From: Azospirillum halopraeferens DSM 3675
GTDB taxonomy: Bacteria; Pseudomonadota; Alphaproteobacteria; Azospirillales; Azospirillaceae
NCBI RefSeq assembly: GCF_000429625.1
Contig: NZ_AUCF01000036.1
Coordinates: 1-53,717 of the forward strand
DNA length: 53,717 nucleotides
Direction: 5' to 3'
The position numbers were made by a program, and so were the translations under genes. This document shows, piece after piece, positions 17,066 to 28,625 of this stretch. Under the pieces are notes generated by a model. The model saw only the letters and a program-made list of their open reading frames with translations. It was not told where the DNA came from and did not search any database. Each line of letters starts with the position of its first letter. The stretch's first letter is position 1.

Positions 17066-17620
17066 TCTTACCTTTTAGGTATGCTCCCACTTCAACAGGC
17101 GAAACCTACCGGCATCTCAAATCATGCCCGCCAAGGCTAGAGCTCCCAAATTTCCTTCACACGGTCCAGGTTCTAGGTAGCTTGGGCCGCAGCTAGGGGG
17201 GAGTATAGCACATGTGCGCCTCTGTCATGGCTGACTTTGCTAACTGGTGCCGGGACGCTAGTGGAAGAGGCTTCAGACGGCACACCGCATTGCCACAGGA
17301 GGTGATAACGTCGGACCTGGAAGTAATACGCGCACGAATCGGATGCGCAGGACGCAATAGCGGAACATCTCTACTGAGCTGAGGCGGCGACGGGGGTTGC
17401 TGGAGCGCAGCCCGGCACGCTGGGCGAAGTGCTGATCGACGAAATCTGGCGCGTGTCGGAGATGGCGTAGTCGTCCGCCTGCCATTTTCCCTGCCATGAC
17501 ACCGGACGGGTTCCATCCCACCGCCAATCTCGTCCTCCTCCGCCGAGGGCAAGGAGGGGTCTTTGACGCCTTCTTCGAATCGTCGCATCCGGAACCCCGC
17601 GCACCTCCGCGCAGCGGGCG
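17066..17620. other. Intergenic region between island and uvrB, no gene assigned
   Basis: About 555 bases. The first 100 or so are still AT-rich and presumably hold the promoter of the leftward helicase operon. The right repeat copy lies at 17197-17206. The rest is GC-rich but patchy. Several overlapping short frames run on both strands, none with a recognisable motif, good start or consistent codon use. It may contain decayed gene remnants. Confidence 0.4.
17197..17206 (+). repeat. Right copy of 10-bp direct repeat flanking AT-rich island
   Basis: GGGGGAGTAT, identical to 14072-14081, located where the sequence returns towards the genome's usual composition. Preceded by one further G, while the left copy is preceded by C. 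Confidence 0.4.
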
Positions 17621-19777
<2,157 letters not shown>

Positions 19778-20013
19778 GGCAGGGAGCACTTCCGGCAGAA
19801 GAGGCGGGGGATACGGTACGGAACGGGAACCGATTATATGGCTCGTCCGCCCCACCCTGTCGAGCGCGGGCTTGCCCGGCGGCCTGCCGACGCCCATCCC
19901 TCCTGACATGAACAGCCCCCCGGACCGTGTTCGCCGAGCGCGGTCACGCGTCAAAATGATTCCGGTTTCGCGCGATCCGATCTAGGCTCGGCCCCTGACC
20001 GGGAGCCGCCGCC

Positions 20014-21477
20014 ATGCCATCGTCCGATCACAGCCCGCCGCCCACCCCCATCACCGCCGCCGCCGGCGACGGCATCGGGCCCGAGGTCATGGAGGCGGTT
20101 CTGGAGGTGCTGGAACGCGCCGGGGCGCGTCTGGCCGTGGAGCACGTGACGGCCGGGGACGCCGCATACCGGCGGGGGCATGACACGGGGCTGGAGCCGG
20201 CGGGGTGGGAATCGGTGCGGCGCACCGGCGTGCTGCTGAAGGGGCCGGTCACCACGCCCCACGGGGCCGGGCAGCGGTCCCTGAACGTGGCGGCGCGCAC
20301 GCGCCTGGGGCTGTTCGCCAACGTCCGTCCCTGCGTGTCCTATCATCCGTACGTGCGTACGCGCCACCCGCGCATGGACGTGGTCATCGTCCGCGAGAAC
20401 GAGGAGGATCTGTACGCCGGGATCGAGCACCGGCAGACCGACGACGTCATCCAGTCGGTCAAGCTGATCTCGCGCCCGGGATCGGAACGCATCGTCCGCT
20501 ACGCCTTCGAGTACGCCCGCACCAACCACCGCCAGAAGGTGACGGCGTTCGTCAAGGACAACATCATGAAGCTGACGGACGGGCTGTTCCTGCGCATCTT
20601 CCGCGAGGTCGCCGCCGAGTATCCGGAGATCCGCGCCGACCACCTGATCGTCGACATCGGTGCCGCGCGCCTGGCCGACCAGCCCGAACGCTTCGACGTC
20701 ATCGTCACCCTCAACCTCTACGGCGACATCGTCTCCGACATCGCCGCCCAGGTCACCGGCTCGGTCGGGCTGGCCGGATCGGCCAACGTCGGCGAGCACT
20801 GCGCCCTGTTCGAGGCCCTGCACGGCTCCGGCCCCGCCATCGCCGGGCAGGGCGTGGCGAACCCGTCCGGCCTGCTCATGGCGGCGGTGATGATGCTGGT
20901 GCACATCGGCCAGGGCGAAGCGGCGGCGCGGGTGCACAACGCCTGGCTCAAGACCATCGAGGACGGGGTGCACACCGCCGATCTCTTCGCCCGCGGGCTC
21001 AGCCGCTACCGCGTCGGAACCCGCGCCTTCGCCGACGCGGTGGTGGAACGGCTGGGCGACCTGCCGCGCACCCTGCCCACCGTCGGCTACGCCAGCGGCC
21101 GGGTGGCCCCGGGACGGGCCGTGCGGGCCACCCCCCGCGTGCCGGCCGTCAAGACGCTGGTCGGCGTCGACGTCTTCCTGCACTGGGGCGGCGACCGGCC
21201 CGAGGAGCTGGCCGCACTGGTGGCGCCGCTGGGCGGCGAGGCGCTGCGCCTCACCGGCATCTCCAACCGCAGCCAGTCGGTGTGGCCGGAGCCCAACCCC
21301 TCGGTCCTGTGCACCGACCACTGGCGCTGCCGCTTCCGCGCCCGCCCCGAGGGGGCGACCGTCTCCCACCGCGCCATCGTCGACCTGCTGGCGCGCGCCG
21401 CCGAGGCCGGACTGGACTTCATCCAGACCGAAAACCTGTGCGATTTTGACGGCACCCCTGGCTTTTCCGCCACATAG
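20014..21477 (+). CDS. Isocitrate dehydrogenase, NADP-type, alphaproteobacterial/Rickettsia form
   Basis: Beta-decarboxylating dehydrogenase (isocitrate to 2-oxoglutarate) of the long, roughly 480-residue form known from Rickettsia and some other Alphaproteobacteria; 487 residues here. The IDH/IPMDH core is plain: GDGIGPEVMEAVLEVL, LKGPVTTP, RENEEDLYAGIEH (substrate loop), VKDNIMKLTDGLF, NLYGDIVSDIAAQ and FEALHGSGPAIAGQGVANPSG. It also has the extra C-terminal domain (about 350-487) that sets this form apart. The family assignment is solid; cofactor preference is inferred. A second, unrelated-type isocitrate dehydrogenase is encoded at 32586-33809. Confidence 0.88.
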   Translation: MPSSDHSPPPTPITAAAGDGIGPEVMEAVLEVLERAGARLAVEHVTAGDAAYRRGHDTGLEPAGWESVRRTGVLLKGPVTTPHGAGQRSLNVAARTRLGLFANVRPCVSYHPYVRTRHPRMDVVIVRENEEDLYAGIEHRQTDDVIQSVKLISRPGSERIVRYAFEYARTNHRQKVTAFVKDNIMKLTDGLFLRIFREVAAEYPEIRADHLIVDIGAARLADQPERFDVIVTLNLYGDIVSDIAAQVTGSVGLAGSANVGEHCALFEALHGSGPAIAGQGVANPSGLLMAAVMMLVHIGQGEAAARVHNAWLKTIEDGVHTADLFARGLSRYRVGTRAFADAVVERLGDLPRTLPTVGYASGRVAPGRAVRATPRVPAVKTLVGVDVFLHWGGDRPEELAALVAPLGGEALRLTGISNRSQSVWPEPNPSVLCTDHWRCRFRARPEGATVSHRAIVDLLARAAEAGLDFIQTENLCDFDGTPGFSAT

Positions 21478-21821
21478 GCCATGCGGCCGGTCGCCGCATC
21501 ATAGGCGGTTCGGCCGGGCCGATCGGTTGTACTCCCTTCGCGCAGAATCAAAGGGTTAGGCCGCGGATTCGGTGCGTCGTCGCACGCGAAGCGTGCACAG
21601 GCACGCCGAAAACGGGGTGGCTGCGGCGGCGTACCGCGCCTGCGCGGGGACTTATGCACAGAAAGTTCGCCTCTCCCCTCTATCCCTGAAGACGTCCATC
21701 TGGTAGCTTCCTCAACACCAAGCAACAAAATGTTGCGGTTTATGGAAAACGGGCGGCTGCCGAACGGCCTGCGCACGGGGGCCGGGCCGGGCCGAGGGAA
21801 CCGGACCAGTGGAGACAGGGG
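21478..21821. promoter_or_regulatory. gcrA upstream region with two GANTC sites
   Basis: About 344 bases without a gene, upstream of gcrA. It contains GAATC (21545-21549) and GATTC (21566-21570), both GANTC sites that the cell-cycle methylase CcrM modifies in Alphaproteobacteria. An AT-richer stretch (around 21710-21745) closer to gcrA could hold the promoter. No full CtrA box (TTAA-N7-TTAA) was found. Confidence 0.45.
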
Positions 21822-22187
21822 ATGAGTTGGACGGACGAACGGGTTCAACAGCTTAAGGACCTGTGGGCGAAGGGGCTCAGCGCCAGCGAGATTGCCGACC
21901 TTCTCGGCGACATCACCCGCAACGCCGTGATCGGCAAGGCACACCGCCTTGGCCTGTCGGGGCGCCCGTCGCCCATCAAGAAGAAGCCCACAAGGGGCGC
22001 CACGATCCTCAGCCTGACCGAGCGCATGTGCAAATGGCCGGTGGGCGACCCCAAGCACCAGGATTTCCACTTCTGCGGCAAGCCGTCGCTGCCGGGCCTG
22101 CCCTATTGTGCGGAGCACGCGGCGATCGCCTACCAGCCCAGCAACACCAAGAAGCGGGACGAGGATCGCAACGTCGGCGCCGCCTGA
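21822..22187 (+). CDS. gcrA: Cell-cycle regulator GcrA
   Basis: Sigma-70-associated transcription factor that activates genes whose promoters carry CcrM-methylated GANTC sites, a hallmark of Alphaproteobacteria. 121 residues; the N-terminal DNA-binding helix-turn-helix reads MSWTDERVQQLKDLWAKGLS, then TRNAVIGKAHRLGLSGR, almost as in Caulobacter. The C-terminal RNA-polymerase-binding part carries CKWPVGDP, FCGKPSLPGLPYCAEHAAIAY with two CxxxxxxxxxxC cysteines. The ATG has GGAGACAGGGG upstream. Shorter than Caulobacter GcrA because the central linker is compact. Confidence 0.95.
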   Translation: MSWTDERVQQLKDLWAKGLSASEIADLLGDITRNAVIGKAHRLGLSGRPSPIKKKPTRGATILSLTERMCKWPVGDPKHQDFHFCGKPSLPGLPYCAEHAAIAYQPSNTKKRDEDRNVGAA

Positions 22188-22194
22188 CCCGGCG

Positions 22195-22210
22195 CCGGGC
22201 CGCGGCCCGG
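22195..22210. terminator. Palindromic hairpin after gcrA
   Basis: CCGGGCCGCGGCCCGG, a perfect 16-base palindrome eight bases after the gcrA stop codon and before the convergent ExoD-like gene. No T-run follows; it could act as a bidirectional stop or stabilising structure. Confidence 0.4.
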
Positions 22211-22270
22211 CGATCGGTTCGCGTGTGCCGCAGGGGACGGATGGGCGGCGGGATGGCGTGGCGCGGGGAT

Positions 22271-22897
22271 CTACCCCGCCATGGCAACGCCGACCATGCG
22301 CACGCTGACGGCGGCCAGACCGGCGGTGCCGACGACCGCCACCAGGGACAGCCCGATGCCGGCAACCACCGCCGCGCCGTCGCGCACCACCAGCCCCAGA
22401 GCCAGGACCAGCACCGCCAATCCCGGCAGCAGATTGCCGAACGGGATCGGCAGAGTGATCAGCAGCCCCATCACCAGCACCACCAGCCCCAACGGACGTT
22501 CCATGGCCCGGCGGGTCAATCTCCGCCACCGCGGTGCGGTGCGCCGTTCGATGCGCTCCAGCAGCGGTGCCGCGCGGTCCAGCACGGCCATGGTGAACGC
22601 CGGCGGCACGCGGCGGCGGGTCAGCCAGCCGGGCGCATGCACCTGCTCCCGCCCGGCCATCATCTGCAACGCCACCAGCACCAGCGCCGCACCGAAGACC
22701 AGCCCGGACGGAAAGCCCGGCGTCGGCACCACCGCGGGGATGGTCAGGGCCAGCAGCAGGAATCCCGGGGCGCGGGGTCCGAGATGGACCAGCAGGTCAC
22801 CCAGCGTGGTCTCGTTCCCGGTCATCCCGTCGCGGATACGCCTCAGCAAAGCGGACGCCGCCGTTCTGCGCCGCCGCTCGCCCCGATGCCGCTCCAT
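22271..22897 (-). CDS. ExoD-like membrane protein
   Basis: Predicted 208-residue integral membrane protein of the ExoD (exopolysaccharide synthesis) family. Signatures: TLGDLLVHLGPRAPGFLLLALTIPAVVPTPGFPSG near residues 35-70, and RPLGLVVLVMGLLITLPIPFGNLLPGLAVL towards the C-terminus, giving about four hydrophobic segments. ATG 22897 begins MERHRGERR; a longer frame upstream (to 23005) lacks similarity and runs into the neighbouring promoter. Sinorhizobium ExoD affects exopolysaccharide production and alkali tolerance; the molecular activity is unknown. Divergent from the SorC regulator. Confidence 0.8.
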   Translation of the reverse strand: MERHRGERRRRTAASALLRRIRDGMTGNETTLGDLLVHLGPRAPGFLLLALTIPAVVPTPGFPSGLVFGAALVLVALQMMAGREQVHAPGWLTRRRVPPAFTMAVLDRAAPLLERIERRTAPRWRRLTRRAMERPLGLVVLVMGLLITLPIPFGNLLPGLAVLVLALGLVVRDGAAVVAGIGLSLVAVVGTAGLAAVSVRMVGVAMAG

Positions 22898-23033
22898 ACC
22901 CGCCCCCACCGTCCGCGGTAACCCGCCGTGTATGTGGTGGTGCGCGGTGCATACGGAAAGAGGGAGAACGCACGGCTTGCCCCGTACGCCGCGCGACGCG
23001 CACAATGGCCCGGTTCCCGGTCACAATTCCACG

Positions 23034-24002
23034 GTGACAATCTTGGGCAAGCCTCCCTCCGACACGGCGGATCGCCGGCTCGACCTGGCGGCGCGGGCCG
23101 CATGGCTCTACTACATCCGCCGCCGCACCCAGGACGAGATCGCCGCCGTGCTCAACGTGTCGCGCCAGAACGCGCAACGGCTGGTTGCCCTGGCGTTGTC
23201 GGAAGGGCTGATCAAGTTCCGCCTCGACCATCCCGTCGCCGCCTGCGCGGAACTGGCCGATCGGCTGACCGACGCTTTCGGGCTGCTCTGCTGCGATGTC
23301 ACGCCGACCGACCGCGACGCCCCGGACACGGCCGCGGGAATTGCCATCGCCGCCGCCGACCGGATCGAAGCGTACCTGTCCCAGAAGGCACCGGCCACGC
23401 TGGCCCTCGGCACCGGCCGCACCCTGCTGGCGGCCGTGGCCGAGGTCCCGACCATGGAGCGGCCGCAGCACAAGATCATCTCGCTGGTCGGCAATCTCAC
23501 CCGCGACGGACGCGCCAGCCCTTATGAGGTTGTGATGCGCCTGGCCGACCGCGTCGGCGCGCAATGCTATCCGCTGCCGCTGCCCGTGGTTGCCGACAGC
23601 GAGGAGGAGCGGCGCATGCTGCAGGCCCAGCGCTCCTACACCAAGGTCGGCGCACTGGTGGCCGAGGCGCGCGCGGTGTTCGTCGGAATCGGCGGCATCG
23701 GCTGGAACATGCCGCTGCACGCCGACGGGTTCATTACCGACGCCGAACTGTCGGAGCTGATGGACGCCGGGGCGGTCGGCGAAATCCTGGGCTGGGCGTT
23801 CGACGATGGCGGGCGATTGCTCGCAACCGGATCGAACGCCCGCCTGACGGCGCACCGCCTCCCGCCTCCCGCCGACCGCCCCATCATCATCGTCGGCGCC
23901 GGCCCCGGCAAGCTGCCCGCCCTGCGCGCGGCCCTGCACGGCCGCCTCGCCAGCGGCCTGATTACCGACGAAGCCACCGCCGCGGCGATCCTTGCCGACT
24001 GA
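23034..24002 (+). CDS. SorC-family sugar-binding transcriptional regulator
   Basis: Predicted 322-residue regulator from GTG 23034. An N-terminal helix-turn-helix (residues 20-60: AAWLYYIRRRTQDEIAAVLN, SRQNAQRLV) is followed by the phosphosugar-binding domain typical of SorC/DeoR-like regulators (LALGTGRTLLAAV, VGIGGIGW, VGEILGWAFDDGGR). It lies directly upstream of the polyol ABC transporter operon in the same orientation, separated by 249 bases containing a hairpin and repeat-rich operator candidate. Most likely it controls that operon in response to a sugar or polyol phosphate; the ligand is not deducible. Confidence 0.9.
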   Translation: MTILGKPPSDTADRRLDLAARAAWLYYIRRRTQDEIAAVLNVSRQNAQRLVALALSEGLIKFRLDHPVAACAELADRLTDAFGLLCCDVTPTDRDAPDTAAGIAIAAADRIEAYLSQKAPATLALGTGRTLLAAVAEVPTMERPQHKIISLVGNLTRDGRASPYEVVMRLADRVGAQCYPLPLPVVADSEEERRMLQAQRSYTKVGALVAEARAVFVGIGGIGWNMPLHADGFITDAELSELMDAGAVGEILGWAFDDGGRLLATGSNARLTAHRLPPPADRPIIIVGAGPGKLPALRAALHGRLASGLITDEATAAAILAD

Positions 24003-24056
24003 CCTCGGCCACCGCAGCCCACCCCCCCTGGCGCCGCAATTCCCGCCGCTGTAACC

Positions 24057-24082
24057 GCCCTGCCGCGCCGGCGCGGCAGGGC
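24057..24082. terminator. Perfect 26-base palindrome after SorC regulator gene
   Basis: GCCCTGCCGCGCC followed directly by GGCGCGGCAGGGC. It is 55 bases past the regulator stop and probably separates the regulator transcript from the transporter operon. No T-run. Confidence 0.5.
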
Positions 24083-24165
24083 AGCGCCGGCCCGCGCCCG
24101 ATCCGGATAACGGGAACGACGATCTCCCATAAGTCCTACCCCTCTCCGCCATCCCTTCCGCAGGG

Positions 24166-24226
24166 TTGACGAGGCGGATTGTTGGGTTCATCATTTGCTC
24201 GATGGCCGGGCAAATGCTCGAATGAC
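24166..24226 (+). promoter_or_regulatory. Candidate promoter/operator of polyol transporter operon
   Basis: TTGACG (24166-24171) could be a -35; the poorly matched -10 region would fall at about 24189-24196. Directly there begins an inverted repeat CATTTGC (24194-24200) / GCAAATG (24212-24218). GCTCGA also occurs twice in direct orientation (24199-24204 and 24218-24223), 19 bases apart. Symmetry and position at the start site fit an operator for the SorC-type regulator encoded just upstream; binding is inferred. Confidence 0.45.
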
Positions 24227-24251
24227 CCGGCGCCCCATGGGAGGAAGGACC

Positions 24252-25565
24252 GTGACCAAGATGTTCGTCGCCGGCGTGGTCGCCGGTGCCCTGCTCGCCT
24301 CCACCGCAATTGCCCGGGCGGAGACGCGCCTGACCATCGCCACCGTCAACAACGGCGATATGATCGTCATGCAGCGGCTGTCGTCGCACTTCGAACGCCA
24401 ACACCCGGATATCAGGCTCAACTGGGTGGTCCTGGAGGAGAACGTGCTGCGCCAGCGCGTCACCACCGACATCGCCACCAGGGGCGGCCAGTTCGACATC
24501 CTGACCATCGGCACGTACGAAGTGCCGATCTGGGCCAAGCAGGGCTGGCTGGCGCCCCTCGACGATCTGCCGGCCGGGTACGCGGTGGAGGACGTGCTGA
24601 CGCCGATCCGCGAAGGGCTGTCGCACGATGGCCGGCTCTACGCCCTGCCCTTCTACGGCGAAAGCTCGATGACCTTCTACCGGAAGGATCTGTTCGACGA
24701 CGCCGGCCTGACCATGCCGGCCCAGCCGACCTACGAGCAGGTGACGGAATTTGCCCGGACCCTGCACGATCCCGCCAACCAGCGGTATGGCATCTGCCTG
24801 CGCGGCAAGCCCGGCTGGGGCGAGAACATGGCCTTCGTCAGCACGATGGTGAACACCTTCGGCGGCCGCTGGTTCGACATGGAGTGGAACCCCGCCATCG
24901 ACACGCCGGAATGGCACCGGGCGGTCGGGACCTACATCGACCTGCTGCGGAACTACGGCCCGCCGGGCGCGTCCAGCAACGGCTTCAACGAGAATCTGGC
25001 GCTGTTCGCCAATGGCCAGTGCGCCATGTGGATCGACGCCACGGTGGCCGCCGGCATGCTCTACAATCCCGGCCAGTCGCGGGTGCACGACAAGGTCGCG
25101 TTCGCGCAGGCCCCGGTCGGCTCCTGGGAAAAGGGCAATGCCTGGCTGTGGTCGTGGGCGCTCGGCATCCCGTCCACCTCGCAGAAGGCCGACGCGGCGC
25201 GGCAGTTCGTCACCTGGGCGACGTCGGCGGACTATGTCGGGCTGGTGGCCGAGGAGGAAGGCTGGGTGGCGGTGCCGCCCGGCACCCGCGCCTCCACCTA
25301 CGCCCGCGCCGAGTACACCGCCGTCGCCCCCTTCGCCGAGTTCGTGCTGGCCGCCATCCAATCCGCCGATCCGGTGAAGACCACGCGCGATCCCAAGCCC
25401 TACATCGGCATCCAGTACGCCGGCATTCCCGAGTTCCAGGCCATCGGAACCCAGGTCGGACAGACCATCGCGGCGGCTCTGACCGGACAGGTCACGGTGG
25501 AGCAAGCCCTGAAGAGCGCCCAATCGGCGACGGAACGCACCATGCGGCAGGCCGGCTACCGCTGA
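24252..25565 (+). CDS. smoE: Polyol/sugar ABC transporter substrate-binding protein (SmoE-like)
   Basis: Periplasmic SBP_bac_1 protein for a sugar alcohol such as sorbitol or mannitol. 437 residues from GTG 24252, with GGGAGG (24239-24244) seven bases ahead. A signal peptide ends about residue 23 (ASTAIARA). Features: LTIATVNNGDMIVMQRLSS at the mature N-terminus, GQFDILTIGTYEVPIWAKQGW, and LPFYGESSMTFYRKDLF, all close to the SmoE/MtlE group. It heads an operon with two permeases, an ATPase and a dehydrogenase. A stem-loop follows the gene, which may let the binding protein be made in excess. Confidence 0.88.
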   Translation: MTKMFVAGVVAGALLASTAIARAETRLTIATVNNGDMIVMQRLSSHFERQHPDIRLNWVVLEENVLRQRVTTDIATRGGQFDILTIGTYEVPIWAKQGWLAPLDDLPAGYAVEDVLTPIREGLSHDGRLYALPFYGESSMTFYRKDLFDDAGLTMPAQPTYEQVTEFARTLHDPANQRYGICLRGKPGWGENMAFVSTMVNTFGGRWFDMEWNPAIDTPEWHRAVGTYIDLLRNYGPPGASSNGFNENLALFANGQCAMWIDATVAAGMLYNPGQSRVHDKVAFAQAPVGSWEKGNAWLWSWALGIPSTSQKADAARQFVTWATSADYVGLVAEEEGWVAVPPGTRASTYARAEYTAVAPFAEFVLAAIQSADPVKTTRDPKPYIGIQYAGIPEFQAIGTQVGQTIAAALTGQVTVEQALKSAQSATERTMRQAGYR

Positions 25566-25590
25566 GCGCGGCGGACCGGCACCCCGTCGC

Positions 25591-25626
25591 GGCGGGCGTC
25601 CCTTCCTCCCCGGGGGGGGGCCCGCC
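25591..25626 (+). promoter_or_regulatory. Intercistronic stem-loop with G9 run between SBP and permease genes
   Basis: GGCGGGC (25591-25597) can pair with GCCCGCC (25620-25626). The loop contains CCTTCCTCCCC and a run of nine G (25612-25620), which can pair further. A hairpin between the binding-protein and permease genes often stabilises the upstream message or partly terminates transcription. The G run is also a place where sequence errors are likely, but it is outside coding sequence. Confidence 0.4.
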
Positions 25627-25680
25627 GCCGGTTCCCCGCCGCTCGTCGCCCGCCCGCTCCACGCCAGAAGGAGGCTACCC

Positions 25681-26604
25681 ATGCCGTCCTCCGCCGCTCT
25701 CGGCGTCGCCCCGACCGCGAACGCCCCGGCGCGCCGTCCGGCCCGCCGCTCGCTGTCGACGCTGCCGTTCCTGGCGCCATCGGTCATCGTCCTGCTGCTG
25801 TGGATGATCGTGCCGCTGGCGATGACGCTCCACTTCTCGTTCATCCGCTACAACCTGCTGAACCCGGCGCTCGGCGGCTTCGCCGGGTGGAGCAACTACG
25901 AGTTCCTGCTGACCGACCCGGCGCTGTGGACGGCGCTGGCCAACACGCTGCTGCTGGTGGGCTGGGTGCTGGTCATCACGGTGGGGCTCGGCACGCTGCT
26001 GGCCGTCCTGTTCGATCAGGACTTCCCCGGGCGCGGCATCGCCCGCCTGCTGGTCATCGCTCCCTTCTTCGTCATGCCCACGGTCAGCGCGCTGATCTGG
26101 AAGAACCTGATGATGCACCCGATCAACGGGGTCATGGCCTTCGTCAGCCGCAGCCTGGGCTTCACGCCGGTGGACTGGTTCGCGGAGTTCCCGCTGACGT
26201 CCGTCATCATCATCGTGGCGTGGCAATGGCTGCCCTTCGCCCTGCTGATCCTGCTCACCGCCATCCAGTCGCTCGACCACGAGCAGCGGGAGGCGGCGCG
26301 CATGGACGGCGCCGGACCGGTGTCGATGTTCGTCTTCATCATCCTGCCCCACCTCGGGCGCGCCATCGGCGTGGTGGTGATGATCGAAACCATCTTCCTG
26401 CTGACCGTCTTCGCCGAGATCCTGGTGACCACCTCCGGCGGCCCCGGCCTGGCCACCACCAACCTCGCCTTCCTCATCTACATGCGCGCGCTGCTGGAGT
26501 TCGACGTGGGCGGCGCCTCGGCCGGCGGGGTCATCGCCATCGTGCTGGCCAACATCGTCGCGTTCTTCCTGGTCCGCGCGATCGCGCGCAACCTCGCAAC
26601 CTAG
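25681..26604 (+). CDS. smoF: Polyol ABC transporter permease (SmoF-like)
   Basis: Inner-membrane permease of the MalF type, 307 residues with six TM helices after a 25-residue basic N-terminus. The EAA loop that contacts the ATPase reads EAARMDGAGPVSMFVFIILP at about residues 204-223. Other typical stretches: SFIRYNLLNP, NTLLLVGWVLVITVGLGT. GGAGG lies a few bases before the ATG. It pairs with the next gene to form the channel for the polyol delivered by the upstream binding protein. Confidence 0.9.
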   Translation: MPSSAALGVAPTANAPARRPARRSLSTLPFLAPSVIVLLLWMIVPLAMTLHFSFIRYNLLNPALGGFAGWSNYEFLLTDPALWTALANTLLLVGWVLVITVGLGTLLAVLFDQDFPGRGIARLLVIAPFFVMPTVSALIWKNLMMHPINGVMAFVSRSLGFTPVDWFAEFPLTSVIIIVAWQWLPFALLILLTAIQSLDHEQREAARMDGAGPVSMFVFIILPHLGRAIGVVVMIETIFLLTVFAEILVTTSGGPGLATTNLAFLIYMRALLEFDVGGASAGGVIAIVLANIVAFFLVRAIARNLAT

Positions 26605-26616
26605 GGGAGGCGGAGC

Positions 26617-27435
26617 ATGCAAAGCACCCGCAGCCGCATCGTCCACGCCGCGCTCGGCTGGACCGTGGCGCTCGTCATGTTCTTCCCGATCTTCTGGATG
26701 CTGTTGACCGGCTTCAAGACGGAGATGGACGCGATCGCCACCCCGCCCACCCTGTTCTTCGCGCCGACGCTGGAAAACTATGCCGAGGTGCATCAACGCG
26801 CCGACTACCTGAGGTTCGCCGGCAACAGCGTCGTCATCTCCTTCGCCGGCACGGCCCTGGCGATCGCGCTGGCGGTACCCGCCGCCTACGCGATGGCCTT
26901 CTTTCCCACGAAGCGGACCCGCTCGACGCTCCTGTGGATGCTGTCCACCAAGATGCTGCCACCGGTCGGCGTGCTGGTGCCGATCTACCTGCTGGCCCGC
27001 GACAGCGGGCTGCTCGACACGCGCACGGGCCTCGTCATCATCTACACGCTGATCAACCTGCCGATCGCGGTGTGGATGCTCTACACCTTCTTCAAGGAGG
27101 TGCCGCACGAGATCCTGGAGGCCGGGCGCATGGACGGCGCCGGACCGCGGCAGGAGCTTGTGCATCTGCTGCTGCCGCTGGCGGTGCCGGGCATCGCATC
27201 CACCGCCCTGCTGCTGCTGATCCTGTGCTGGAACGAAGCCTTCTGGAGCCTGAACCTGACGGCGGCCAACGCCGCCCCGCTCACCGCGTTCATCGCTTCC
27301 TTCTCCAGCCCGGAGGGGCTGTTCTGGGCCAAGCTGTCGGCCGCCTCGACCATGGCCATCGCGCCGATCCTGGTGCTGGGCTGGTTCAGCCAGCGCCAGC
27401 TCGTGCGCGGCCTCACCTTCGGCGCCGTCAAATAA
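26617..27435 (+). CDS. smoG: Polyol ABC transporter permease (SmoG-like)
   Basis: Second permease, MalG type, 272 residues with six TM helices. EAA loop EAGRMDGAGPRQELVHLLLP near residues 168-187. The periplasmic stretch FKTEMDAIATPPTLFFAPTLENY after TM1 is characteristic of the family, as is NEAFWSLNLT near the C-terminal end. GGGGAGG precedes the ATG, 12 bases after the first permease. Product sits in the cytoplasmic membrane with SmoF and two copies of the ATPase. Confidence 0.9.
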   Translation: MQSTRSRIVHAALGWTVALVMFFPIFWMLLTGFKTEMDAIATPPTLFFAPTLENYAEVHQRADYLRFAGNSVVISFAGTALAIALAVPAAYAMAFFPTKRTRSTLLWMLSTKMLPPVGVLVPIYLLARDSGLLDTRTGLVIIYTLINLPIAVWMLYTFFKEVPHEILEAGRMDGAGPRQELVHLLLPLAVPGIASTALLLLILCWNEAFWSLNLTAANAAPLTAFIASFSSPEGLFWAKLSAASTMAIAPILVLGWFSQRQLVRGLTFGAVK

Positions 27436-27462
27436 CCACCCCATCCACGGGAGCATCGTGCC

Positions 27463-28602
<1,140 letters not shown>

Positions 28603-28625
28603 CCGCCGGAACCGGGAGAGCACCC

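Larger units (their letters stand above)
14072..17206. other. AT-rich genomic island carrying helicase/DUF2290 pair
   Basis: Base composition drops sharply just after fghA and recovers shortly before uvrB. Codons in the two genes inside are rich in A/T third positions, unlike every neighbour. The 10-mer GGGGGAGTAT occurs at both edges (14072-14081 and 17197-17206). No integrase, transposase or tRNA is inside, so the mode of entry is not visible. The content (SF1 helicase with a nuclease-like N-terminus plus a DUF2290-like protein) suggests a horizontally acquired defence cassette. Confidence 0.6.

Noticed and set aside
14072..17206. Integrase- or transposase-borne element
   Set aside because: No recombinase, terminal inverted repeats or adjoining tRNA was found, so it is described only as an island of unknown entry route.
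17227..17382. 51-codon frame starting MADFANWC between island and uvrB
   Set aside because: No Shine-Dalgarno and no recognised motif; considered a possible gene remnant but not supportable.
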